Shown here piece by piece: positions 8,477-16,956 of a stretch of DNA of 64,000 nt. The first letter of the stretch is position 1. Every line of letters starts with the position of its first letter. The translations under genes and the position numbers were made by a program. The stretch lies in NCBI RefSeq assembly GCF_000429925.1, contig NZ_AUCU01000009.1:124001-188000 (forward strand), read 5' to 3'. The DNA comes from Desulfatirhabdium butyrativorans DSM 18734. Its GTDB lineage: Bacteria > Desulfobacterota > Desulfobacteria > Desulfobacterales > Desulfatirhabdiaceae. The notes beneath the pieces were generated by a model. The model ran no database searches, was not told the origin of the DNA, and saw only the letters and a program-made list of their open reading frames with translations.

Positions 8477-9181
8477 CTATGCCCTGTTTTCCAGAACGAG
8501 CCGGGTTGCGCTCAGGCCGATGAAACCAACGCTCAGAAAGTAGATGACATCCCGGGTGTCGATGACGCCTTTGGCGATGTTCTGAAAATGGGCATCCGCC
8601 CCCAGCATTTGGAAAACCTGCAGCAGAACGGCGGGCATGAAAAAAAGCATCTTGTCGATCAGGGTGAGCGTGAAGCAGATGGCAACACCCACGATGAAGG
8701 CGACAATCTGGTTGCGCGTGAGCGAGGAGGCGAAAATGCCGATGGCGCTGTAAGCTGCGGCCAGCAGCAGGGCACCCAGGTAGCCGCCGATGACGGGACC
8801 CCAGTCGAGCGAGCCGATCAGCGCTACGGTGATCGGGTAGAACAGGGTCGGGCTGAGCATCACGGCCACCAGGGCCAAAGCCGCCAGAAACTTGCCCACG
8901 ATGGCGTCGGAGAGGGTGATGGGCAGGGTCATCAGGGTTTCATAGGAGCCGGTATTCATCTCTTCTGCAAAAAGCCGCATCGTGATGGCCGGCACCATCA
9001 GGGAGAAGGTGATCGGCAGCAGGGAGAAGAAGTTTCGCAGGCTGGCCTGGTTGTAAATGAAAAATGTCGAGAAAAAGAACCAGCCGACAACGACGAGAAA
9101 CACCGAAATCACGATGTAGGCGATCGGGGAAACCACAAAAGAGAGAAATTCGCGTTTGAAAATGGTATATGTCGGTCGCAT
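8477..9181 (-). CDS. ABC-2 type permease (GldF-like)
   Basis: 234 residues with six hydrophobic segments (e.g. YIVISVFLVVVGWFFFSTFF, LAALALVAVMLSPTLFYPI, IVAFIVGVAICFTLTLID). The opening (YTIFKREFLSFVVSPIAYI) is the usual ABC-2 permease N-terminus, and the motif RLFAEEMNTGSYETLMTLPI is typical of the family. It forms the membrane channel of an exporter with the ATPase encoded immediately upstream (one base between the ATPase stop and this start). Together with the GldG-like and DUF4340 proteins this gives a complete Gld-type module. The substrate is unknown. Confidence 0.9.
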   Translation of the reverse strand: MRPTYTIFKREFLSFVVSPIAYIVISVFLVVVGWFFFSTFFIYNQASLRNFFSLLPITFSLMVPAITMRLFAEEMNTGSYETLMTLPITLSDAIVGKFLAALALVAVMLSPTLFYPITVALIGSLDWGPVIGGYLGALLLAAAYSAIGIFASSLTRNQIVAFIVGVAICFTLTLIDKMLFFMPAVLLQVFQMLGADAHFQNIAKGVIDTRDVIYFLSVGFIGLSATRLVLENRA

Positions 9182-9182
9182 G

Positions 9183-10115
9183 TCAGTTCTCCTGGGTCAG
9201 GTCTCGGAAAATGGCTTCGAGGCTTCGGGATTCCGGCCGCATTTCCAGCAGCATCCAGTCCTGAGAACGGATGGCGCCATATACGGCTTTTCGGGCGGCA
9301 TCGTTTTCGATGGTCAGCCGGACGTGCAGGGGATGATCCCCGATCTGCCGGATTTCGGAAACACCCGGCACCTGCTCGAGCGCCGGCCGCACGGTATCGA
9401 AGGGGACTTCGTCGAACACGAGATGCAGCAGGTTCAGGCCGCCTGCGCTTTGCTTGATGGATTCGGTCGTACCGTCCGCAACCAGTTTCCCCTGATGGAT
9501 GATCATGATCCGGTCGCAGGTGGCTTCCGCCTCGCTCAGAATGTGTGTCGAGAGGATGATGGTCTTTTTGGTTCCGATCCGGCGGATGATTTCCCGGATT
9601 TCGACGATCTGGTTCGGATCGAGCCCCGATGTGGGCTCATCGAGCACGAGAATGTCCGGATCGCTCATCAGCGCGTGGGCCAGGCCTACCCGCTGCTTGT
9701 ATCCCTTGGAAAGCTCCGAAACGGGCTTGTGCATGACTGCCGCCAGATCACAGAGCTCGACCAGTTCGAGGATGCGAACCCCCTTGTCGATTTTGGGCAA
9801 TTGCCGGATATCGGCCACGTAATCGAGGTAGTCTGCAACGAGCATGTCCGGATACAGCGGGGCGGATTCGGGAAGATACCCCATGCATTTCTTGACGCCG
9901 AGAGGGTCCTGCTCGATGGGGATATCCTGGATCCGGATCGTTCCCGAGCTCGGGGCCAGAAATCCGGTCAGCATGCGCAGGGTTGTCGTCTTGCCTGCGC
10001 CGTTTGGGCCCAGAAGCCCGACGATCTCCCCTTTCCGGATATGAAAACTGATCCCGTCTACGGCGCATGCATCTCCATAATACCGGGTCAAACGGTCAAC
10101 ATGAATCATGGGCAC
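9183..10115 (-). CDS. ABC transporter ATP-binding protein (GldA-like)
   Basis: 310 residues, first gene of the Gld-type operon. All ATPase motifs are present: Walker A (GLLGPNGAGKTTTLRML), Q-loop (MGYLPESAPLYPD), signature (LSKGYKQRVGLAHALM), Walker B (DILVLDEPTSGLDPNQ) and H-loop (IILSTHILSEAEATCDRI). The C-terminal ~80 residues form the regulatory extension common in ABC-2 exporter ATPases. It hydrolyses ATP to drive the permease encoded next. The start at 10115 sits behind an AAAGGAG ribosome-binding site. The gene is divergent from the Uma2 gene, with ~190 bases between them. Confidence 0.93.
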   Translation of the reverse strand: MPMIHVDRLTRYYGDACAVDGISFHIRKGEIVGLLGPNGAGKTTTLRMLTGFLAPSSGTIRIQDIPIEQDPLGVKKCMGYLPESAPLYPDMLVADYLDYVADIRQLPKIDKGVRILELVELCDLAAVMHKPVSELSKGYKQRVGLAHALMSDPDILVLDEPTSGLDPNQIVEIREIIRRIGTKKTIILSTHILSEAEATCDRIMIIHQGKLVADGTTESIKQSAGGLNLLHLVFDEVPFDTVRPALEQVPGVSEIRQIGDHPLHVRLTIENDAARKAVYGAIRSQDWMLLEMRPESRSLEAIFRDLTQEN

Positions 10116-10306
10116 TCCTTTTACACAAGGGAATCGAAGATGGAATGGCGGCTTGCATATCGGGCGCTGAAACTGTTAAGATGCTTACATGACAGTCAAA
10201 TCAATGCATCTGGACGATCGACTGCCCCATAGCGCCTGTAATGTATACCCGAGTCGGAAAGCTGTCAACCCGGGGGTGTTCAGAATACAACAGAAGGGAG
10301 GCCGGG

Positions 10307-10882
10307 ATGGGAGAGCCGCTTCAAAACACAAAGTACTATGGCATGGAAGAATACCTGGAGATGGAAAAGCGTAGCGATTTTCGGAGCGAATATGTTGAGG
10401 GCGAGGTGTTTGCGATGGCGGGCGGGAGCTGTCGGCACAGTGCGATCTGCTCGAATTTGCATCGCAGCATCGGCAACCGGCTTGAAGGAAAGAATTGCAC
10501 GGTTTTCGACAGCAATTTGAAACTCGCCATTCCGCAAAGCAAAGCCTTTGTTTATCCAGACCTGATGGTTGTCTGCGGTCCCATCGAATTGTTCGAAAAT
10601 CAACCGGACATTCTGCAGAACCCGATATTGATCATTGAAGTCCTGTCGCCTTCGACGGAGCTCTTCGATCGGGGAAAGAAGTTCTCGTATTACCGGAGTA
10701 TTGCGTCTTTGCAGGAATATGCGTTGATTTCTCAGGAGGCACCCTTCGCGGAAGTCTTTTTGAAGCGAAACGACAAAAGCTGGCTCTTTTCCGTAACCAA
10801 AGGAGAGGAAGAATACCTGATCCTCCAATCGCTGGCGTGTCAAATACCATTAAAGGAAATCTATCTCAAGGTGATGGGATGA
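10307..10882 (+). CDS. Uma2 family protein (DUF820, PD-(D/E)xK nuclease fold)
   Basis: 191 residues. The family signature is visible: the N-terminal MEEYLEMEKRSDFRSEYVEGE, then AFVYPDLMVV and ILIIEVLSPSTELFDRGKK, which supply the Asp, Glu and Lys of a PD-(D/E)xK-type active site. Uma2/DUF820 proteins are abundant in cyanobacteria and scattered in other bacteria; the biological role is unclear and nuclease activity is predicted only. The start at ATG 10307 has AAGGGAGG six bases upstream; the open frame extends 22 codons further but without such a site. It precedes moaC by 24 bases, possibly by read-through only. Confidence 0.88.
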   Translation: MGEPLQNTKYYGMEEYLEMEKRSDFRSEYVEGEVFAMAGGSCRHSAICSNLHRSIGNRLEGKNCTVFDSNLKLAIPQSKAFVYPDLMVVCGPIELFENQPDILQNPILIIEVLSPSTELFDRGKKFSYYRSIASLQEYALISQEAPFAEVFLKRNDKSWLFSVTKGEEEYLILQSLACQIPLKEIYLKVMG

Positions 10883-10906
10883 TGGGAAAGGAAGGAAAGC
10901 GAATTG

Positions 10907-11422
10907 ATGATCGCAGCAGGAAATGATGTCCTTATGGACGGTTTTACCCACATCGATCCATCGGGAAACGTCCGGATGGTGGATGTTTCCGATAAGCCGA
11001 CAACCGATCGGGTGGCGGTTGCCAGCGGCCGCATTTTCATGAAAGCCGAAACCCTGGCGATGATCCGGGACAAGGCCATGAAAAAAGGCAATGTCATCGA
11101 GACCGCCCGCATCGCAGGGGTCATGGCTGCCAAGAAGACATCGGAGCTGATTCCCATGTGTCACCCGCTGGCCATCCGGCATGTCCAGGTGGATTTCGAG
11201 ATGGAGGATGCCGCCATCCGTATCCAGGCCATGGTCAAAGTGACGGACAAAACCGGTGTGGAGATGGAGGCACTGACGGCGGTGGCCGTTGCGGCCCTGA
11301 CCATTTACGATATGTGCAAGGCCGTCGATCGGGGGATGGTCATCGGCCACATCGGCCTGATCGAAAAGGATGGGGGGGCCTCGGGCAGTTATCAGCGGCC
11401 GATTGGCGAACTTGCCCGATGA
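10907..11422 (+). CDS. moaC: Cyclic pyranopterin monophosphate synthase MoaC
   Basis: 171 residues from the ATG (TTG at 10904 is an alternative). MoaC converts 3',8-cyclo-7,8-dihydro-GTP to cyclic pyranopterin monophosphate in molybdenum/tungsten cofactor synthesis. Family hallmarks are intact: MVDVSDKPTTDRVAVA near the N-terminus, GVMAAKKTSELIPMCHPL, KTGVEMEALTAVAVAALT and IYDMCKAVDRGM. The GAAAGGAAAG upstream can serve as ribosome-binding site. The stop overlaps the rmuC start (ATGA at 11419-11422), so the two are probably coupled. A sulfate reducer needs this cofactor for formate dehydrogenases and aldehyde oxidoreductases. Confidence 0.96.
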   Translation: MIAAGNDVLMDGFTHIDPSGNVRMVDVSDKPTTDRVAVASGRIFMKAETLAMIRDKAMKKGNVIETARIAGVMAAKKTSELIPMCHPLAIRHVQVDFEMEDAAIRIQAMVKVTDKTGVEMEALTAVAVAALTIYDMCKAVDRGMVIGHIGLIEKDGGASGSYQRPIGELAR

Positions 11423-12816
11423 GTCTTGCACTGCATATCGATGCGGCAAGCCTGTGGATCGGCATTGCCCTGGGGATTGTTGCCGGCATGGCGCTCGTTC
11501 ATGGGTTTGTCGTGCGCAACCGCAACCGGCAGCTTCTGGAAAACCGGCTGATGATGCAGCGCCAGGCGGATCTGCTGGTGGATCGTCAGGCGGATATTCG
11601 GGCTGTAACGGCGAGATTGGAGGAGACGGAATCGAATCGGAGCGCCCTGCAGATCGCCCTGACCCAGTGCGAGGAGCGGCTCGAAACGACCCGGAGCGAA
11701 ATCGCGCTTCTGAAGGATTTTCGCACCACGCTCACCGACACCTACAAAAGTCTTGCAACGGATATCCTCCGGGAAAACCACCGGGATTTCGAGCATACGG
11801 CGGCGAACCTGCTGGCCCAGTATATCGAGACCATCGGAAAGGAATCCACTGTTCGGGAGCAGCAGGTGCTCGAAATTGTCCGGCCTGTTCAGCAATCCCT
11901 GCAGCGCTACGAAATCCAGATGCGGGAGCTGGAAAGGCTGAGGCAGGATGCCTACGCCGGTCTTCGGGAACAGTTGCGCTCGCTTGCCGATCTCCAGCGC
12001 CTGCTGCAGAAGGAAACCGGAAAACTGGCCAACGCCCTGCGCCTCCCCCATGTGCGGGGACGCTGGGGAGAGCTGACGCTGCGGCGGGTTGTGGAAATGG
12101 CCGGCATGGTGGATCGGTGCGATTTTGTGGAACAGGAAAGCTTTTCGGCGGAAGCCGGTCTGCTGCGGCCCGACATGATCGTCCGGCTTCCGGGCGAGCG
12201 GCGCATTGCAGTCGATGCCAAGGCGCCGCTGTCCGCTTACCTGGAGGCGCTGGATGCGGAATCGGATGCGGAGCGCTCCGAAAAAATGGCCTTGCATGCC
12301 AGACAGCTTGCCGGCCACATTCAGAAGCTGGCGCAAAAAGCGTACTGGGAGCAGATCCAGCCGGCGCCGGAGCTTGTGGTGCTGTTCATTCCGGGAGAGA
12401 ATTTTTTCAGCGCAGCCCTGATGCAGGATGGCGATCTGATCGAGCTGGCTGCGCGAAAAGGGGTGATGCTGGCAACTCCCATCACGCTCATCACCCTGCT
12501 CAAGACGGCGGCCTACGCCTGGAATCAGGAAACGACCGCCCGGAACATTCAGGCCATCCGGGAGCTGGGCTGTGAACTGCACGATCGGCTCTGCGGGATT
12601 GCCCAGCATCTGAACCGTTTGGGAAAGGATCTCGAAAAATCGGTGCTCAGCTTCAACCAGCTCAGCGGCGCCTTCGAGCGGCGGGTGCTGGTGAGCTCAC
12701 GGAAATTCGCAGAGCTGGGCATCGGCAAGGATGGCAGGAAATCGCTCGGTTCCGTGATTTCCATAGAGGAGCGGCCCAAAATTGCGGACAGGAACGGGGA
12801 AAATGGCGAGGATTGA
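11419..12816 (+). CDS. rmuC: DNA recombination protein RmuC homologue
   Basis: 465 residues from the ATG that overlaps the moaC stop. An N-terminal transmembrane segment (WIGIALGIVAGMALVHGFVV) and a long coiled coil (residues ~40-190) precede the RmuC catalytic-like domain, with the diagnostic VRGRWGELTLRRVVEMAGM, RPDMIVRLPGERRIAVDAKA and VVLFIPGENFFSAALMQD. RmuC limits inversions at short inverted repeats in E. coli and has a predicted PD-(D/E)xK nuclease-like fold. The C-terminus overlaps the mltA start by 14 bases. Length is normal. Confidence 0.95.
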   Translation: MSLALHIDAASLWIGIALGIVAGMALVHGFVVRNRNRQLLENRLMMQRQADLLVDRQADIRAVTARLEETESNRSALQIALTQCEERLETTRSEIALLKDFRTTLTDTYKSLATDILRENHRDFEHTAANLLAQYIETIGKESTVREQQVLEIVRPVQQSLQRYEIQMRELERLRQDAYAGLREQLRSLADLQRLLQKETGKLANALRLPHVRGRWGELTLRRVVEMAGMVDRCDFVEQESFSAEAGLLRPDMIVRLPGERRIAVDAKAPLSAYLEALDAESDAERSEKMALHARQLAGHIQKLAQKAYWEQIQPAPELVVLFIPGENFFSAALMQDGDLIELAARKGVMLATPITLITLLKTAAYAWNQETTARNIQAIRELGCELHDRLCGIAQHLNRLGKDLEKSVLSFNQLSGAFERRVLVSSRKFAELGIGKDGRKSLGSVISIEERPKIADRNGENGED

Positions 12817-14122
12817 GGGGCCTGCCCACAGGCGACGCGTCGTCCATATGGGCTTCTGGATCATTGCGGCCCTGCTGGCCTTGTCGATGGGCTTTGCCGG
12901 GTGCTTCCGTTGGAAAACCCCTGTGGCCGAAGCGCCGATGGCGTTGCTCGATGAAAGCCAATACCCAACTTTTTCAGATGATGAAAGCCGCTCCGGTTTG
13001 CTTGAGGCCATCGATGCGAGCCTCGGTGTCTTGTCCAAAATGCCGGATCAGGCCACCCAGAGCTTCGGGAAAGACACGTACACCGTTTCATGGATCCGCA
13101 ACTCGCTTGCCGTATTCCGGAAATTTCTGGAAAGCGCGCCAACCGCTGAAGCCATCGATCGATTCGTACAGGCGCATTACCGGGTGTATCGCTCTGCCGG
13201 GAGTGACGGGGAAGGCCGGGTTTTGTTCACCGGCTATTACGAGCCGGAAATCGACGGCTGCCTGTTGCCGCAACCCGGATGCGAGACCCCGGTTTACGGT
13301 GTTCCGGCAGATCTGGTGCGCATCGATCTGGGGGCGTTTTCCACCCGGTTCTCAGGCGAGAAGATCGTCGGCCGGGTGATCGGCCACACCGTCGTTCCCT
13401 ACTGGGAGCGCAGGGATATCGAAAACCCGGCGGTCTTTCGCAGCGAAGTCGATGTACTGGCCTGGGTCAGGGACCCGGTGGCGTTCTTCTTTCTTCAGGT
13501 GCAGGGATCGGGGAAGATCCGGCTGCCTTCCGGGGAGCGGATTTCGATCCATTATGCCGCCTCCAACGGCAGGCCCTATCGCAGCATCGGGAAGCTGATG
13601 CTCGATGAGGGGATATTTGCGGCCGGTGAGGTTTCGATGCAGGGCATCAGGCGCTATCTGCAGGATCATCCGGAGCGGGTGCCGGAAATCCTGCAGGCCA
13701 ATCCGAGCTATGTCTTTTTCGAGAAGGTTCCCGCAGGCCCACTCGGAAGTCTTGGTGTCCCCCTGACAGCCTGCCGGAGCATTGCACTCGATCACCGCAT
13801 CTTTCCCAAAGGGGGACTCGCCTATATCCGGACCCGGAAACCGGCTCGAAATCCGGCGGCGGACCATCCCGCATCCGATGGTAAAATGTCCCCGGATTGG
13901 ATTCCTTTTGGCCGCTTCGTCTTGGTGCAGGATACGGGAGGCGCCATCACCGGCCCGGGCCGGGCGGATCTGTTCTGCGGCAGCGGTCCCGAAGCCGAGT
14001 GGGTGGCCGGGCATTTGCAGCATCCGGGTGAGCTCTTTTTTCTGGTACTCAAGCCGTCTGGTTCAGAGGCTGCTGCACCCGGGCCCGCAAATCCGTCGCC
14101 ATTGCCGGGGAAGAAAGTCTGA
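12803..14122 (+). CDS. mltA: Membrane-bound lytic murein transglycosylase A (MltA)
   Basis: 439 residues. An N-terminal signal (FWIIAALLALSMGFAGC) ends in a plausible lipobox (FAGC), so it is an outer-membrane lipoprotein. MltA cleaves the glycan strand to give 1,6-anhydromuropeptides. The MltA domain opens with VLFTGYYEPEIDGC, continues with FFFLQVQGSGKIRLP and SIHYAASNGRPYRSIGKLML, and the 3D domain (RFVLVQDTGGAITGPGRADL, then FCGSG) carries the catalytic Asp region. The start at ATG 12803 is inside rmuC and has a GGGGA just upstream. A Pro/Ser/Gly-rich tail after ~430 is not conserved in the family. Confidence 0.94.
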   Translation: MARIEGPAHRRRVVHMGFWIIAALLALSMGFAGCFRWKTPVAEAPMALLDESQYPTFSDDESRSGLLEAIDASLGVLSKMPDQATQSFGKDTYTVSWIRNSLAVFRKFLESAPTAEAIDRFVQAHYRVYRSAGSDGEGRVLFTGYYEPEIDGCLLPQPGCETPVYGVPADLVRIDLGAFSTRFSGEKIVGRVIGHTVVPYWERRDIENPAVFRSEVDVLAWVRDPVAFFFLQVQGSGKIRLPSGERISIHYAASNGRPYRSIGKLMLDEGIFAAGEVSMQGIRRYLQDHPERVPEILQANPSYVFFEKVPAGPLGSLGVPLTACRSIALDHRIFPKGGLAYIRTRKPARNPAADHPASDGKMSPDWIPFGRFVLVQDTGGAITGPGRADLFCGSGPEAEWVAGHLQHPGELFFLVLKPSGSEAAAPGPANPSPLPGKKV

Positions 14123-14199
14123 TCCTTCATGCCATCCGCACACCCGTGGAACGGCACTCGGGCCTGGGGCCTGTCTGGCGAGTTGGCGTTGCAAAACCC

Positions 14200-14281
14200 C
14201 GGCTGAGTTTTCACGCTGCATCGCAAAACAGTCTGCCCGCAGGCAGCGCGCTGTTCCAAATAGGGGCTTTTCGTTCAGGCA
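14200..14281. repeat. TGCCTGAACG inverted-repeat element, partial copy 2
   Basis: The segment matches the right half of the 4920-5044 element: TTTCACGCTGCATCGCAAAA, then CTGCCCGCAGGC and finally GGGGCTTTTCGTTCAGGCA. The left terminal repeat is not seen, so this copy is truncated. It lies between the convergent mltA and radical SAM genes and is followed at about 14290 by a CCGGCTTTCACCGG repeat fragment. Confidence 0.65.
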
Positions 14282-14301
14282 CAATGTATGGAGTCCGGCT
14301 T

Positions 14302-15276
14302 TCACCGGGGTGACGGACCACACTGCCCACTGTTTTTCCGATAAAAGGCCTGTCCATCGTAGCTTGTTTTCACAAGAGCCCCTTGGGCTACCAGCCGCTC
14401 AACCACATCCCATGAGGCTCCTGCCCGCGACAGCATCATCCGGATCGCCTCTTCCCGCATCGGGTGAACGGCGGTAATGCTCAGAATGTCCTTTCCGATG
14501 TCGCTTATACAGGCAAAGGAGTTGCCTTCATCGCCGATCAGGTATTCCACGGGCGCGCCGCTTGCTGCCAGGACTTGGTATGCCCGGCTCAGAGGGGCTG
14601 CATCCGGAGCGCGGATGTGCGCCACAGCCGGAGGACGGGTGGGAACGCTCAAATATGCCCTGGATGGCTGCAGGGTATGGAGGAAATCGGCGACCGCCTT
14701 CATGCAGTCATCCTGATCGTTCAGCCCGTGGATCAGCATGGTTTCCGTGACCAGCTTGCCGGTGAATGCCTTGGCAAATAAGCGGATTCCATCCAGAATT
14801 TGGGAAAGCCCGATGGCTGGATGCGGTCGGTTGATCTTCCGCCAGATCGTTTCCTGAACCGCATCGATTTTCAGCGATACCCAATCGGCTCTGCCGAGCT
14901 CCTCCCTGACGTCTTCGCGCCACAGAAGCGAGCTGTTCGTGATCACGCCGACAGGCGCATCCAAAGTCTTCAACAGCGCAATCGCTTTGCCCAGATTCAC
15001 ATCCAGGGTAGGTTCTCCGTCTGGCACAACGGTCAGGTAATCGACGCGCTCCGAAGCTTCCCGGGCTTTGGCCAGGCGTCTTTGCACATCCCGGAAAATG
15101 TCTTCGGGCGGATAGAAGGGCCTGCGGTCCGCGAGCATTTCCGTGGTTTGACCCACCTGGCAGTACACGCATGCGTATGTGCATATTTTGGCCGGAATGT
15201 TGTTGATCCCGAGGCTTTTCCCCAGACGCCTCGAGGGAACAGGCCCAAATGAATAGCGAAAGCCGCTCGATGTCAT
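14302..15276 (-). CDS. Radical SAM protein of the COG0731 (TYW1-like) group
   Basis: 324 residues from MTSSGFRYSFGPVPSRRLG. The opening FGPVPSRRLGKSLGINNIP is the hallmark of this group, and the radical SAM cluster motif follows as CTYACVYC (CxxxCxxC) near residue 35. It binds a [4Fe-4S] cluster and S-adenosylmethionine. The last ~60 residues (HPMREEAIRMMLSRAGASWD onward) look like a winged helix, an extension common in anaerobes. The substrate is unknown: TYW1 itself acts on tRNA wybutosine precursors in archaea and eukaryotes, but bacterial members need not. An ATG six codons upstream (15294) is a possible alternative start. Confidence 0.85.
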   Translation of the reverse strand: MTSSGFRYSFGPVPSRRLGKSLGINNIPAKICTYACVYCQVGQTTEMLADRRPFYPPEDIFRDVQRRLAKAREASERVDYLTVVPDGEPTLDVNLGKAIALLKTLDAPVGVITNSSLLWREDVREELGRADWVSLKIDAVQETIWRKINRPHPAIGLSQILDGIRLFAKAFTGKLVTETMLIHGLNDQDDCMKAVADFLHTLQPSRAYLSVPTRPPAVAHIRAPDAAPLSRAYQVLAASGAPVEYLIGDEGNSFACISDIGKDILSITAVHPMREEAIRMMLSRAGASWDVVERLVAQGALVKTSYDGQAFYRKNSGQCGPSPR

Positions 15277-15327
15277 GGCACGCTCCTCTTTCAATCCGTA
15301 TTGCCGGCATGGGCGCGCATTGGCGCT

Positions 15328-16164
15328 TCAGAAGCGGTATGGCCTGCCCGCCATCCCGGGAGAAACCCGATTTCCAAGGGCATTACGGAGCATCTCAACG
15401 GCGGGTTTGCCCGTACAATGGCAGGGGACGATCATCTCCGGTTCCAGAAGGCGCAAAGCGGTGATTGTCTGCTCCAGGCGGTCGCGGCTCGCGTTGAGCA
15501 AATGAAATCCGCCGATAACCGCCCGGACCCTCAAGCCGTCGTTCAGCCGCCGGACATGGTTCAAGGTATTCACCAAACCCGCATGGCAGCAACCGACACA
15601 AACGATCAGCCCGTGATCTTGGCGAATCCAGAGGGCGAGATCGTCATCAATCGGATCGGAGCGGTCTCCTTCCGGATCGAGGTAGAACGGTCCACCGGTA
15701 TCCTCGTAGGTGGTCTCGCGCGGGATGGGGCCGGTGATGCCGATGGTTTCTAACAGCCGCATGGGATGTTGCGCCCAGTGAAGTGTTTGCTCAGGCAAAC
15801 GGTCCATGGCAGCCATGGATTTTTGCGGCATCTGGATCGATGTCGCCGTTCCATTCCGGATGGCATATCGCGGCAGGACCGCCCCGGAATGGCAATAAAC
15901 GCCTGCCGGATGGGCCTGCCGAAGGATGCGGTCAATCCCGCCGGTATGATCGTAGTGGCCGTGGCTCAACACGAGGATATTGGTCTTGCTCAGGTCAATG
16001 CCAAGAACCGCTGCGTTGGTTTCCAGCGCATTCCCCTGGCCGGTATCGAAAAGGATGTGCCTGCCTTCGGTCTCGATCCATAGAGACAGGCCATGCTCGG
16101 GGATGAGAGGGGTTTCAGCCTGATTGTCAACCAGTATGGTTATCTGAATGTCTGTGGAAGACAT
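15328..16164 (-). CDS. MBL-fold metallohydrolase (dihydropterin RFA-P synthase-like family)
   Basis: 278 residues. The metallo-beta-lactamase metal site is clear: LSHGHYDHTGG (HxHxDH, residues ~66-75), a further His at VCVGCCHAGLVN and the C-terminal PCHCTG. The overall pattern (ILVDNQAETPL, then HGLSLWIETEGRHILFDTGQ) matches the group annotated as 7,8-dihydropterin-6-yl-methyl-4-(beta-D-ribofuranosyl)aminobenzene 5'-phosphate synthase. In bacteria that reaction is not established, so only a metal-dependent hydrolase is asserted. The gene lies 51 bases upstream of the radical SAM gene on the same strand. Confidence 0.88.
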   Translation of the reverse strand: MSSTDIQITILVDNQAETPLIPEHGLSLWIETEGRHILFDTGQGNALETNAAVLGIDLSKTNILVLSHGHYDHTGGIDRILRQAHPAGVYCHSGAVLPRYAIRNGTATSIQMPQKSMAAMDRLPEQTLHWAQHPMRLLETIGITGPIPRETTYEDTGGPFYLDPEGDRSDPIDDDLALWIRQDHGLIVCVGCCHAGLVNTLNHVRRLNDGLRVRAVIGGFHLLNASRDRLEQTITALRLLEPEMIVPCHCTGKPAVEMLRNALGNRVSPGMAGRPYRF

Positions 16165-16237
16165 GGGTACACCTGTAGGGAGATGGAGTTGTTTTCAACC
16201 CAGCTGATGGAGCCATTTGCAAAATCCCCATTTTTTC

Positions 16238-16436
16238 GTCACCCCGGCGAGCCGGGGTCCATAGCGCTTTGAAATGAATGGATTCCGGCTTTCGCCGGAA
16301 TCGCCCATGCAGCCGGGGCTGCACCCCGGTTAATGAAAGTCGCAGGAGCAAGCTACAAAAAATGGGAGCCATCCGCTTTCTTCTGACTTCTGACTTCTGA
16401 CTTCTGACTCCTGATATTCGACTTTCGCCGGAATGA
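16238..16436. repeat. Palindromic CCGGCTTTCGCCGG repeats and a 7-bp tandem repeat
   Basis: The ~350-base gap between the MBL and CGGC genes contains CACCCCGGCGAGCCGGGGT (16240-16258), ATTCCGGCTTTCGCCGGAAT (about 16281-16300), a GC-rich partial palindrome, and five head-to-tail 7-bp units at 16381-16415 (four exact TTCTGAC, one variant). It ends in TTTCGCCGGAATGACG. Fragments of the CCGGCTTTCGCCGG motif recur near 14290, 17713 and 61200. No gene is seen. Confidence 0.7.
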
Positions 16437-16512
16437 CGCAGAAGGACTTCTGCAATTGGCTCTATGGAAACGGATGCAGGCGTGTATCTTCGAAAATGTC
16501 CTGTTTCCCTGT

Positions 16513-16956
16513 TCAATTGTAAGCCTTCATGATCTCGGGCGCATCATGGAAGAGCGGGCCTGCGAGTTCCGCCATGTCACTGTCTTTCCAGAAAGGCAAT
16601 GCTCCATGCATATCCATATATTTCTGGGGGATGGGATGGGTGCCGACGACGACGGGCAAACCATGGGCGGTTTCGATGAATGTCCTGAATTGCCGAATGC
16701 TGGGGCATGGCGGGTAGCCGACCACCAGTCCGGTGGCCAGGTGAACGACTTCGGCCCCGTTTTTCTTGAATTCGGCAGGCACATACTCGATGTTGCCTCC
16801 GGGGCAACCGCCGCAGCTCGAGTACCCGACAATTTCGACGGTCTCGTCGGCGGGGTAGATGGAAAATGCGCCGCATCGCTCCCGCAGCGCCCGGAAACAC
16901 TTGCCGCCGCCGCAATCCTTGTAGCGGGCGCAGATGATGATGGCGATCTTCTTCAT
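16513..16956 (-). CDS. CGGC domain-containing protein
   Basis: 147 residues. The name-giving cysteine motif CGGCPGGN lies near residue 49, with more conserved Cys at CARYKDCGGGKCFRAL (8-24) and YPPCPSIRQF. From family knowledge CGGC proteins are small, probably metal-binding proteins of anaerobes without a proven reaction. AAAGGAG lies seven bases before the ATG, inside the end of the decayed mrp frame upstream, so translation of this gene does not depend on that frame. No signal peptide is seen, so it is cytoplasmic. Confidence 0.9.
   Translation of the reverse strand: MKKIAIIICARYKDCGGGKCFRALRERCGAFSIYPADETVEIVGYSSCGGCPGGNIEYVPAEFKKNGAEVVHLATGLVVGYPPCPSIRQFRTFIETAHGLPVVVGTHPIPQKYMDMHGALPFWKDSDMAELAGPLFHDAPEIMKAYN

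Noticed and set aside
6984-8543. 519-codon plus-strand frame opposite the GldG-like gene
   Set aside because: Shadow of a real gene; the composition is antisense-like (many His, Gly and Asp) and there is no family match.
8447-9457. 336-codon plus-strand frame across the GldG/permease junction
   Set aside because: Antisense to two intact genes with clear motifs; no domain recognised.
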